Made by a program: the position numbers and the translations under genes. This document shows, one piece after another, positions 1 through 64,000 of a stretch of 64,000 bases of DNA. The notes under the pieces were generated by a model. It was not told the origin of the DNA, made no database searches, and was given only the letters and a program-made list of their open reading frames with translations. Position 1 is the stretch's first letter, and the number at the start of each line of letters is the position of its first letter. The DNA is taken from assembly GCA_024036415.1 (NCBI GenBank), contig JAMWET010001278.1, positions 131,501-195,500 of the forward strand, read 5' to 3'. This stretch comes from Prochilodus magdalenae (Eukaryota > Chordata > Actinopteri > Characiformes > Prochilodontidae).

Positions 1-1442
1 AAAGGATAAGCAGTACAGATGATGAGTATGTGAGTGAATGAGTTGGCAGCTCAAGACTATCCTTCCAGGTTTTTATAACGCATTGGACAGTTCCTAAACC
101 AATTTCAGTTATTTACACAATCTCCTTAGTGAAACACAATTACATCTTTTCCACATCCATGATATACATCTTCCCACAAGGTTGTTGTGTAAGTAGCTAT
201 TTACCTAGGGTTAGAAGGTATTAAGAGTTAAAAATAATTTTGTCAGCTAAAACATATTAATCCCTGCAGTAATTATCCCAATCCACGTCTCTTAGGTATT
301 TGCTTGCTTAAATCCAAACAATGGCATTGTATTTCAGTACACAAGGCCAGGGACCTCACTGGTTCACTTTCAGAGAAGACAACATCACATGCCCTAGTCT
401 AATATGATCCAATATGAATAACCGTTTGGACTTTTGTTTTGTTGGTTCCTGTTGGTTCTTGAGAGACCACCTGATGGGTAAAGGAAGCAAGAGATGTATC
501 ATAAAATTCAGCCAATTCACTGTGTTTAAAGCCCAATAAACACCAGGAAGGGGGAAATCATTTTTGAAAGGATCATCATGTAATAGGGCAAAGAAATATA
601 CAGACTATATAAGATCATGGACTGAACATGGATATAAAATAATTAATACAAAATAATTATGACTAATCAACTACCTACATAGGTCATTCTGATTACATCT
701 AAGGCTGGTAAATCAGGTGCATACACATTTAGGCCTGGCATTATTCCCTTAGGGGTATGCCTCAACTAAACAGACCTCAACTAAACCTGGATATGGCCTA
801 AGTCTGTAGATAGTCTGGTTTCTGAGAGTAGGAGTGCTGATCTAAGATCAGTCTTCGTCTTTAGCACAGCTGGAGGGGGGACTTTTACTAAATCAATAAA
901 TTACTCTGAATTATAAATCAGCACCATTCATATGTTTCGCAAAAGGTGTTTTGGGATGCTGGGACACACCCTTCACTGGCTACTGATCAAAGGCGCTTCT
1001 CTTCTTGGTCTGAGCTTTGTCCAAACTCTTATCAGTGTTTTTCCAAAAGAGATCATATTCCTGGCCTGGTTGTATTTGGCCGGCTCCAATGGATTCTTTC
1101 TCATTCTTTGACCTGGTCTGGCTATCGTGAGGAGGTCACGCTAATATGAGAGACAGGGTGGTGTCTCAGTGAGTTTGCGCCTAAATCCTTTTGGTGTCAC
1201 TACAGTACAAAATCAATCAGCTGGCTATAAACAGGATGTCAGTTCATGCCTGCTCCATTGTTAATTGTTCTGGAGAGTAAACAGTGGATTGAATTAGATC
1301 TGGAAAACATCCTCACTGGACTTTAACATACATACAAGCATAGAGCAAGCCCAAATATCCACTATGAAAATAGCACTACTGGGGACAATAGTAAGCTGAG
1401 CAAACAGGGAGGCAATAGTTCCTTAAGCTCACTTTATACAAC
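1..1442. other. Non-coding flank, no gene seen
   Basis: AT-rich unique-looking DNA. I see no exon with bordered splice sites, no long open frame and no recognisable repeat. If the candidate first exon at about 2160-2410 is real, this stretch would lie inside the first intron of that minus-strand gene; otherwise it is intergenic. Confidence 0.4.
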
Positions 1443-1460
1443 AGATAGATAGATAGATAA

Positions 1461-1546
<86 letters not shown>
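1443..1546. repeat. (GATA)n tetranucleotide microsatellite
   Basis: About 26 units of AGAT/GATA, nearly perfect, with one interruption (AGATAAATAG) near the left end. It is the reverse complement of the TATC array at 2518-2616, so the two arrays form a long-range inverted repeat around the CpG-rich segment between them. Confidence 0.97.
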
Positions 1547-1685
1547 GTTACTTCCCTGCTAAATGCACCCACCCACACACAAAACATTAATCCAGCTAAC
1601 TGCCAATTATAAGCACTATCCCATGTCCCCTGTATTATCTTAATTGGATTTGTTCTGAATAATTTCTTCCAGTTTTTCCTTTGGG

Positions 1686-2430
1686 TTTCTAAAGGCTGTC
1701 CACCCTCCCCCTCCAGGATTATCCCTCGCTCTGCCCCGGGGTGGGGTAGGGGGTGGACAGGGGGGTTTGTCTCGCCTCACCAGCTGATCCCACCGGTTTC
1801 AGCCACGAGATCAACCCCTGGTGCTCTACGACTCCTTTGTGCTCTGAAGCAGCAGGAGCGGAGTAGCAGCTTCATAAAGAGCCGAATGACCAGGCAGACT
1901 GAGAGCACGTCGAGGCTGCACGTGCTTCAGTCAGACACCACTGAACAATAGGAAGACGATCCCATCGAGTCCAGAGAAACTGGAGTGTTGGGCAGCTGAA
2001 AGGCTAGACACGGTTATCCGGACCTGCGGAATTCTAACCACTGTGAGATATTCAGAACAGCCTCAAAGGGATGCAGCACCGCGGTCCTTTCGCTACCGAC
2101 AAGGCAAGTTTCCTCCGGGATCTCTCCCTGTAGAAGGTGTCGCTGAAGAAGCTGCTTACCTTTACTGCTGTTTCCTGTCATGTCTGCGCCCCTCCTCGCT
2201 GAGGGACGGATGGAAGCTGTGCCGACTGAATGTCCACTTAATGATGAACGTCACCGCAGCTCCTTCCAGCACCCAGAGAGACACAGCGCTGATGAAGGGA
2301 AGCGCGCACCACAGACTGTCAAACAACGGAGGGACTGGCAGCTGAATCAGCTAATCAGGCGGCGGTCCATATTAACAAGTGACCAATTGCAGCGATCTGG
2401 AGGCGTGGCCTTATGAGAGTCTCAGACATA
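1686..2430 (-). promoter_or_regulatory. CpG-richer promoter-like island
   Basis: This block is clearly richer in GC and CpG than its surroundings (for example around 1735-1790, 1900-1920, 2010-2030 and 2078-2125). On the minus strand its right edge carries a GC-box/KLF-like CCACGCC (about 2402-2408) followed by CAATTGG. It holds a strong minus-strand 5' splice site at 2160/2159. This suggests a promoter and first exon reading leftward, directly downstream of the ablim2 3' end. In human, as I recall, AFAP1 follows ABLIM2 in the same orientation, which fits. Promoter status is inferred from base composition only. Confidence 0.45.
2160..2410 (-). other. Candidate first exon of the downstream gene (possibly afap1)
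   Basis: Read on the minus strand, the segment ends in AAAG|GTAAGC, a near-perfect 5' splice site with the exon's last base at 2160. There is no acceptor at the other side, as expected of a first exon; the right boundary is a guess at the transcription start. An ATG in fair context lies 23 nt before the donor and would encode only MTGNSSK before the splice, so the exon is probably mainly 5' UTR. No downstream exon is in the window, so the gene name rests only on remembered human gene order. Confidence 0.35.
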
Positions 2431-2517
2431 TCTGTCCATCAGCCCATGTCCAACCATCCATTGCTCCACCTATCTGTCTTTTTGTCAGTATTCCCCTCCT
2501 ATCTCATCTGCCATGTT

Positions 2518-2592
<75 letters not shown>

Positions 2593-2616
2593 GTCTGTCT
2601 GTCTGTCTGCCTGTCT
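2518..2616. repeat. (TATC)n/(TGTC)n tetranucleotide microsatellite
   Basis: Perfect ATCT units to about 2590, then about five CTGT units: a compound array whose variant units cluster at one end. It is complementary to the GATA array at 1443-1546. Confidence 0.97.
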
Positions 2617-2659
2617 ATCCATTTTAGACACTGGTGAACTAACTGAATGAAGCAAAGAT

Positions 2660-5600
2660 GGATTAGCTGAATGAAACATTTATTGAAACAGCAAAGCAAA
2701 GGGTGAGAAAAAGCCATAAAGGCTTAATAACAGTATATTTTTAAACCTTCATATTTCCCCAAATCTATCAGTTTTTGCTCAGCCACAATTACATCAAAAT
2801 GACAGCATTGGCCTAAAGTTGTATCTGTAAATACGCAGCTGTTAATTCATACACAGCACAAACAGACAAACAAACAAACAAACAAAATTCTACTGATTGG
2901 CAACTCTGTATCTTTTTTGTTACATTCAACTTGTATCGCAAAACAAATACACTTTTATAAAGGAAAGAAGAAGAAAAAAGTCTCAAACTTACAAAAGAAA
3001 AACAAAAACATAGTTTGGCTTAACTTATTCACTCCAAGGCATGAACCAAAATCATCAATGTGGCTGCACTGGTTTCAGCGATTCTTCCAAAACTGCCTGA
3101 TCACAGTTCATTTAGGCCACTCTCCAATGTCTCACTTTCACACAGGTATTTTTATTACATGAAGCTTTTTTTCACAAAAATAAAATCAGGTTGCTGATTA
3201 CATCATTGGATGGTTGAATTCAAAAGCAAACCAGAGTATCATAAAACACAGACTCGACCAAAGTAAGCAGATCTATGAGCTGATCGGCTGTGGGTCAAAT
3301 CCGGTCCTGATTTCCACTGCTTTTTCAAGGAGAGAACAACAATAAAGCAGGCTAAAGATTTGTAATCGACTTATCTGACTTGATCGACCGACACGTTCCC
3401 AGAGACGGATGCTGAAACACACTCACACACTCACACACAAACACAAGCGCCTACAGCTGTTCAAATAAGACTAGAGCAGAATTTCCATGCAACTCAACCC
3501 AGCATGGTCCACTGGGGAAGGCTTCCCGTTATACATGTGTATGCATGTGCACAGAAATATACCAAAAATGAGAGATATGTCCGACCATGAGAACGGAAAA
3601 CATGATTGGGGGGGCCCAAATTTGACTGCGTGACATATCTTCACAAAGTCCACTTTCAACAGTAGATTTAAAGAAATGCAATGGATAGTGTATTGCCTTG
3701 TTGTGCAGTAAGACATATGAAAATGTAAAGATTTCACGATATCGAAAGATATAGCAGTTATGTATGAAGATATTTGATAGATGAGACACAAAACATGTCT
3801 ATAAAATATTTATCCTATACATCTGAATTTACCAGGTTAGAATTATTGAAAGGAGGAGCCAGGTTGGGCTTTATTACTCCACAGCGTTAGGTTAGATTCT
3901 GTCTACGGTATGTAAATGGATACTGCTGCATTAGATGGGCTGATTTTACTCCAACAACCTGGCATCACATTTACGACATTCGTAGGGCCGAATGCGTTTA
4001 GTCCATGTCATAACATAACAAATGACTGGACACATTCAAATGTGATAAAGGCAGCAGTAAATCAGGTTCACAATGCAAAGCAAAACCAAACCACCCATGT
4101 ATGAGGAGATACTAGACTTCTCATTATGATTAATATCATTTCAACCGCACACAGTACATGCCAACCATTGGCATAGTGACTGCTCCAGGTATTTATATAT
4201 TGTATGTACACACTTTTATTCAGAACCAGAGAAAGCGAAACATAACTGTATTTGGTTTTTTAGTGAAGCGTCACCGAACCACATGCGTTACAAGTGCTGC
4301 GTAGGCTAGCGCGGCTAAATGCTACAACCTTGGCATGTCTCCATGATAAAGTCAATGCTGCAATCATACGCAAACTGTGATAAAGTGTTTCATGAGCTTT
4401 GCAGGAGACAGAAATACAGTAGAAAAATAAGTGCATTATATGTCCTATGTATTATGTAATCATAAAGGCTACACTGCGGCCATAATGTTTGATATTACGA
4501 ATCTAATCTTTACGACATTAATTAATAAGGGATATTAATGCATGGAAAATCATAATTAGCTGATTCACCATGACTTCTGATGCAAATACAGTTTAAAATC
4601 TCACAGTGAGGACACTCCGAAATAAGACACGCAGAAGCAACAGGATGAGGCATGTTCCAACAGTTAGCAAAGGGAGTGATGGCGAGGCAGGCAGAAAGAA
4701 TTCGGTATAAGGTGCTTTGTTGTGTTGACCTAAAGCATGGCTGACCTGTTGCTCTGGCTGGCCAAGGCCGAGTCTTTGGCTCATTCATGCTGAAGCCCCA
4801 GAGGAGTGACTGAGCTTCCAGCAAGCTCCAAATAGCATGATAAGTATCACACACTGAGCTGTAACTGAGACATGTGTTGAGGAAGCAGAGGAAGAGAGGG
4901 GCAGGCAAAAAACGACACAGACAAATAAAAATAAAACACTGTAAAAGGTGATTCATTGAATTTAAACACTGTAAAAAGGATGTTTTAACCTGAAAAGTAA
5001 GTTAACCCTGCTGCCTAAAGTGTTTCAAAGTAAAAAGAAATCTTTTTGATTTCAGAACTGTTATCAAATGTTCACACGGACGACTTAACAATAGGTACAA
5101 ACAAGCAAACTGCTCAGTTCATCCCCAGGACCACTAGAGGCTGCACAAACTAGTCAACGTTACTGCTTGGTGATGCTGCTTTCAGTTTTATGTCAACTAG
5201 TTGCTGACCATGTGAAAACGACACAAACAACATGATGGTATCATAGAACACAACAGACGAGGAGCCTGGTGATTTTGGGTTCTGAGTCTCTGGTTTTCTA
5301 AAGGCTTGCCATGAGACCACGGGCTTGTAGGAAAAAGGGCAAATCATATCTGCTGCCCTTCGTTCATTTTAAACATCATAGTGTCTGGTTTTGTGAAGAC
5401 TACAGTAAGAAGTCACATGACGCTGGAGAGTGGGCATAACACCCTATACTATACTATTACCTTCTAAATTTCCCTGGACCTCTGTCGCGAGTTAGTGCCT
5501 CAGCAAGGCTGTCTAGGGTGCCCCAAAGTCATCCAGGTACTAGTTCCCTGAAAGCTTGCAATGCATTCCTGGACTTGTTGAAAAGGGTACAACATGTTGT

Positions 5601-6648
5601 ACCTGTAGAATTTGGCTTAATTATTATATTTTTAATTGGAATTTTATGTCTGTTGTTGTCAAGCATTACCTTCTTCTGCGTTTTTGTCCATGATATCATC
5701 AAAGATTAGTCAACATTCACTCAACTTTCATCCCATAATTGTTGACAAGATGTATGAAAACGTGCCACTAGCATGCCTAGGAATCAATACACTTCATCAT
5801 ATTGCAAGTCACACTATGCAACCTTTGCATCTTAAAAAGTAATAGGAAAGGGCCATTTGATTGACTTGCAATATACCCAATCACAAACTGTTTTAGCATG
5901 ATGTGTAAAGCAGAAAACTGTTAAAAAACTAATTAAATTTGTGTCTGCAAATTTAGACTACCTTGCAGCCAAGTAACTTTCCTTTGACAGGTTCAAACAA
6001 CAAATCCCTTTTAAACAGTGACAGATTCAAACATGTACATTCAGTGGCTTCCACATCAATAAAGCCTATTCCATCAACATAGGTACCATCAAGCGTAAGT
6101 GTGTTGAGGTCACCTGTTTTATTCATGTGGAGATAATGTACACATTTCAATCAAATAAATTCAATGTGTTTTTCACTGGAGCAAACAAAGAAACTGGACA
6201 ATCCCACAGCATTAAAAACAGAACAACACACTGAAACAAAGCACTAGCATTCACACAAATACAGATAAGACAGGCATGGTTTCCAACGGTATAAAAACGT
6301 AGAGAAAGTGGCTTATATTTTAAAGCCTACAATGCAGATATCACAAAGATAAGCAAGAGAGAAGACACAGCCCAAGAGCGAAGGAGAGGCATTTGCAGTC
6401 CACACTCTTTTCTCCCTCCCTGTTAGAGCAACATTCAGACACATATAGTGTTGCATTCGTAGACGAAGCTAGGTGGCTAACACTGCAGCTGCAAAAGTGA
6501 CAGCGTCCAGAACGCTCCTGTCTTCTTCAGCGTGAGATGAGATGACAACGGGTATGCAGCAGAATGGAAGTGCATATATAACTTTTTTCTCTCCCTCATC
6601 TCTCCATGTACACAGACCAGATGAGTGGAGCGCTTCGCTGGAGAGACT
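2660..6648 (-). other. Probable ablim2 3' UTR
   Basis: This is the sequence after the ablim2 stop codon up to a good poly(A) context (AATAAA at 2684-2679 on the minus strand). It has no microsatellite and only short repeat-like pieces, such as two near-identical ACTGTAAAA motifs around 4937-4980. Other minus-strand AATAAA hexamers at 6123-6118, 4220-4215 and 3156-3151 could give shorter transcripts. No coding exon with proper borders is seen. The length of about 4 kb is an inference and needs transcript data. Confidence 0.5.
2679..2684 (-). terminator. Candidate distal poly(A) signal of ablim2
   Basis: AATAAA on the minus strand, followed by TGTTTCATT. It is the last canonical hexamer before the microsatellite and the promoter-like island of the next unit. 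Cleavage would be expected near 2655-2665. Confidence 0.4.
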
Positions 6649-61634
<54,986 letters not shown>

Positions 61635-61800
61635 TCACTGAGCGCTTTCTGCGTGGAGCCGGTTTGACAGGGCTCAGAAACACGCCTGCTGGGCTTGTAA
61701 TTAGATAAAAGAGCTTTGAGAGGGTTCTGCACCAATCTTATGTAAGATCAGAAAGAAGAACAAACATAAAAGCATCTTTAAAGAATGTGATGAAGGAAGA
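61635..61800 (-). promoter_or_regulatory. Possible ablim2 promoter/5' UTR
   Basis: On the minus strand this short segment is CpG- and GC-richer near the ATG (CAGGCGTG, AACCGGCTCCACGCAG, AAAGCGCTC). About 80 nt before the ATG lies a TATA-like CTTTTATCTAATTAC. This would suit a TATA-type promoter with a short 5' UTR, but depends on exon 1 being right. Confidence 0.3.
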
Positions 61801-64000
61801 AAGATCATTAAATAATTCAGAGCAATCAAATGTTCTCATCAACCTGGACTGTCAGGAGGAACAGTAACACTGTAATAGTTTAATGCTGGAAATAAAATAG
61901 AAAAGAGTTATCATAATGGAATATTTCAATTTGTCTCTATTAGGATGTATATCTGAAGGTTTAATATGATTGTTGAGATTCAGTTTTGATAGTACAGAGC
62001 TCTAATCATATACTACACTGTGTCTACACTGTAAAATAGCAGAATTACAGTAAATTGCCACTATAATACACTATAATTTACTGTACTATATTAAGAGTAA
62101 AATAGCAATAATATATATTATGACTCCAGAGCGACCTGGACCACTAGATTACTGGGATTTATCTGTATTTATCTGTATTGTTCTGTGCTTTAAAATAGAT
62201 CACACCTGTAAATAATATAATAAAAACTATAAACAAACATTTTTGCACCGTTTATGAACACAATGTGTTATTTCTGCATTTTAAAAACAAATTTTTAAAG
62301 GCAGAATAATAACATATTTTTTGTTTACACCATTTTAACCTTCATTTACATCTCACTGTGATCCTTACTACTTTTTTTAGGTTATTACAGAAAATTGTTG
62401 ATTTCATAATAAAGTGATGAATATAGTATTCAGTTACACGGTTTTCTCATAGGAACTCCCACATCTGTATAGGTTGTGAGGTGTTATCTTGTTAGAGTGA
62501 GGTTGAACACTGGCCAGCATGCTTATGGCAAGGCAACATGAATTCGAACGACGCATGATAGTGACTGCCAGATAATGGGGAAAGTTTGTTTGCCAAAGTT
62601 GTGCAACCATTTAATATTCCTAAATCCACAGGTAGTGGAAATCATCATAGAAAACATTACCACCCACAGTGTAGTGGCCGCCCACGGGTGCTTAAAGATT
62701 GTGACCAGCAGAGTCTGATTAAAACTGTCCATGCGAACAGGCAAGCAACTGTTCACTTTCAATGCAGAAGGCTCCACACATATTTTTCGCCAGGTCAGTG
62801 CACTGTTCTTGAGCTTTCATGGAATAGGGGAGCAGAATTTCCACCAGAGTACCTCCGTTAACACCACGACACCGGACACTGTGCCACACAGCTAGATGCA
62901 CAGTTCAAAACCACTACAGACAATAGGGCTCACATACACTACAACATATTTACCACGCGACACCAGCACACTGTGCACGAACAGTTCAACATACTTATTG
63001 GTCCCTAAGAGAATTCTTTTCTCCAGCTGCACCTCAAAGCAAAGCATGTTGGGAATGTTTACAGGCCCCCTTTTGAGCTAAAATGATTTCCTGCTCTAAA
63101 AGATCAGGTACACTTGTTAAACAGCAGTGGCCACGCAGCCTAAACCCAACACAAACAAACCTCCTCCAGGCCTGGGAGGGCGTGCAGGAATCAAGCAGGA
63201 GATGAACCTGCTGCATCTGCCAAGCGCAGAAGGATGCATGAATTTTCCATTCCATTTGCACTGAATTATACAACATCTCTCTTTGGCTAACTCACAGTTA
63301 AAACAACTTACACCATAAATCTGTTTCATGTCTAAGACTGATACGTCTAGATTACGACTTAGAGGTCTAAAATACAGACAAGGGAGTTTTCTTCAGAAGA
63401 AAAGTAAATGTAATGGAAACAGAACAGAAACGACTGTGATATGGTCACTGGAGTCATGCCCACTGTTTGATGGTGCCCACAGGAGCCCACTACCGCTGTT
63501 CAACAGGAAGATATGTTTCCAATAAAGACAAGAATGTTGAATGGGTCAGGCAATCATTTAACAGGCTGTTTCAGAAATGCGGCTCTACTGTATTCTATGA
63601 TAAGGAGGAACGTTTAATTTGCATTTTTGCATGGAGAACCTCATGGTGTGAAACCGTGTTGTAAGTCCAGTTTTGTTTCAACTTAATGTTTTTTGGCTTG
63701 TTAAACTTGCTCATTTGTTAAACGCACTGAGGCTAATCCTGTCACCCACACTATTTCTCGTATACTGCCTTAGTTACCTAAGTAAAGCTATTCAAAGATC
63801 AGTTTGCCCAAAAAGCTTTCGAGCATTCTTAGCAGTTTTGCTAGTTTTGGTTCACTAACTCTTATTTGTCACACTTTACATTTGTTCTCTTTGCATAACG
63901 ATGCTTTTTATTTTCATGCTGAAATGTTATTCTACTATTATGGTGTTTTGTGTTCAAGGTTAGAGCAATGAGTTTGAACAATTAGGCTGTGACTAAGTTG
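61801..64000. other. Upstream flank
   Basis: AT-rich to 62450, then the family B element 62455-62960, then mixed sequence. The part 63000-63330 is GC-richer on both strands with a 70-80-codon minus frame that I cannot identify. No exon borders support a gene here. Confidence 0.5.
62455..62960 (+). mobile_element. Tc1-like transposon remnant, family B copy 2
   Basis: Parallels 55770-56230: AACACCCACATCTGTATAGG, AACACTGGCCAGCATGCTTA, CCACGGGTGCTTAAAGATTG, TTCAATGCAGAAGGCTCCAC, AGTACCTCCGTTAACACCAC. Decayed, with the catalytic half missing. Near the possible ablim2 promoter. Confidence 0.7.

Noticed and set aside
2043..2416. Plus-strand open frames of 78-100 codons in the CpG-rich block
   Set aside because: No recognisable domain; open mainly because the block is GC-rich. 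The minus-strand donor is better evidence for a leftward transcript.
63034..63329. Minus-strand frames of 70-80 codons in the upstream flank
   Set aside because: No splice border fits ablim2 phases and no family is recognised.

Overview
The window is vertebrate nuclear DNA from a teleost, probably an otophysan such as a characin, catfish or knifefish. This rests on short exons in large AT-rich introns, abundant dinucleotide and tetranucleotide microsatellites, several decayed Tc1-like transposon families, and fish-type SINE and palindromic repeats. No bacterial, phage or CRISPR-type structure is present.

One gene fills almost the whole window on the minus strand: actin-binding LIM protein 2 (ablim2). 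I reconstructed 23 coding exons from 61634 down to the stop codon at 6649-6651. Every junction has AG/GT borders and matching phases, and the total is 2100 nt (699 codons plus stop). The protein has four LIM domains (about residues 28-266), a long Ser/Pro/Tyr-rich linker and a C-terminal villin headpiece (about 633-699). The ablim2 assignment over ablim1 or ablim3 comes from the LIM1-LIM2 wording (GGFFVRQGEYICTLDYQRL), the NYIPYFRG...SESGRSTPSLS block and the NWGAMR-EYK-VYPYD junction. All exons are solid except exon 1 (10 coding nt), which is a candidate.

Layout from low to high coordinate. 1-2616: a CpG-richer island with a candidate minus-strand first exon, possibly of the next gene (afap1 is the downstream neighbour in human as I recall), set between two mutually complementary tetranucleotide arrays. 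2660-6648: probable long ablim2 3' UTR. 6649-16505: headpiece and distal linker exons, including an 8-nt microexon. 16506-19256: an intron with a possible conserved enhancer and a nested transposon. 19257-27446: linker exons, including a 33-nt microexon and an in-frame 51-nt exon that I do not recall from mammals. 27388-33563: exons for LIM3, LIM4 and the end of LIM2. 33564-59606: two large introns around the LIM1/LIM2 exon 38584-38767, full of repeats. 59607-59762: first half of LIM1. 61625-61634: candidate start exon. 61635-64000: upstream flank.

I found no exotic new system. The best leads are in the splicing architecture of ablim2 (8-nt microexon, repeat-bracketed LIM3 exon, extra cassette), a templated local duplication at 42.4-44.0 kb, and internally deleted Tc1 derivatives. 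Protein identities come from reading the sequence against remembered family sequences; no search was run.
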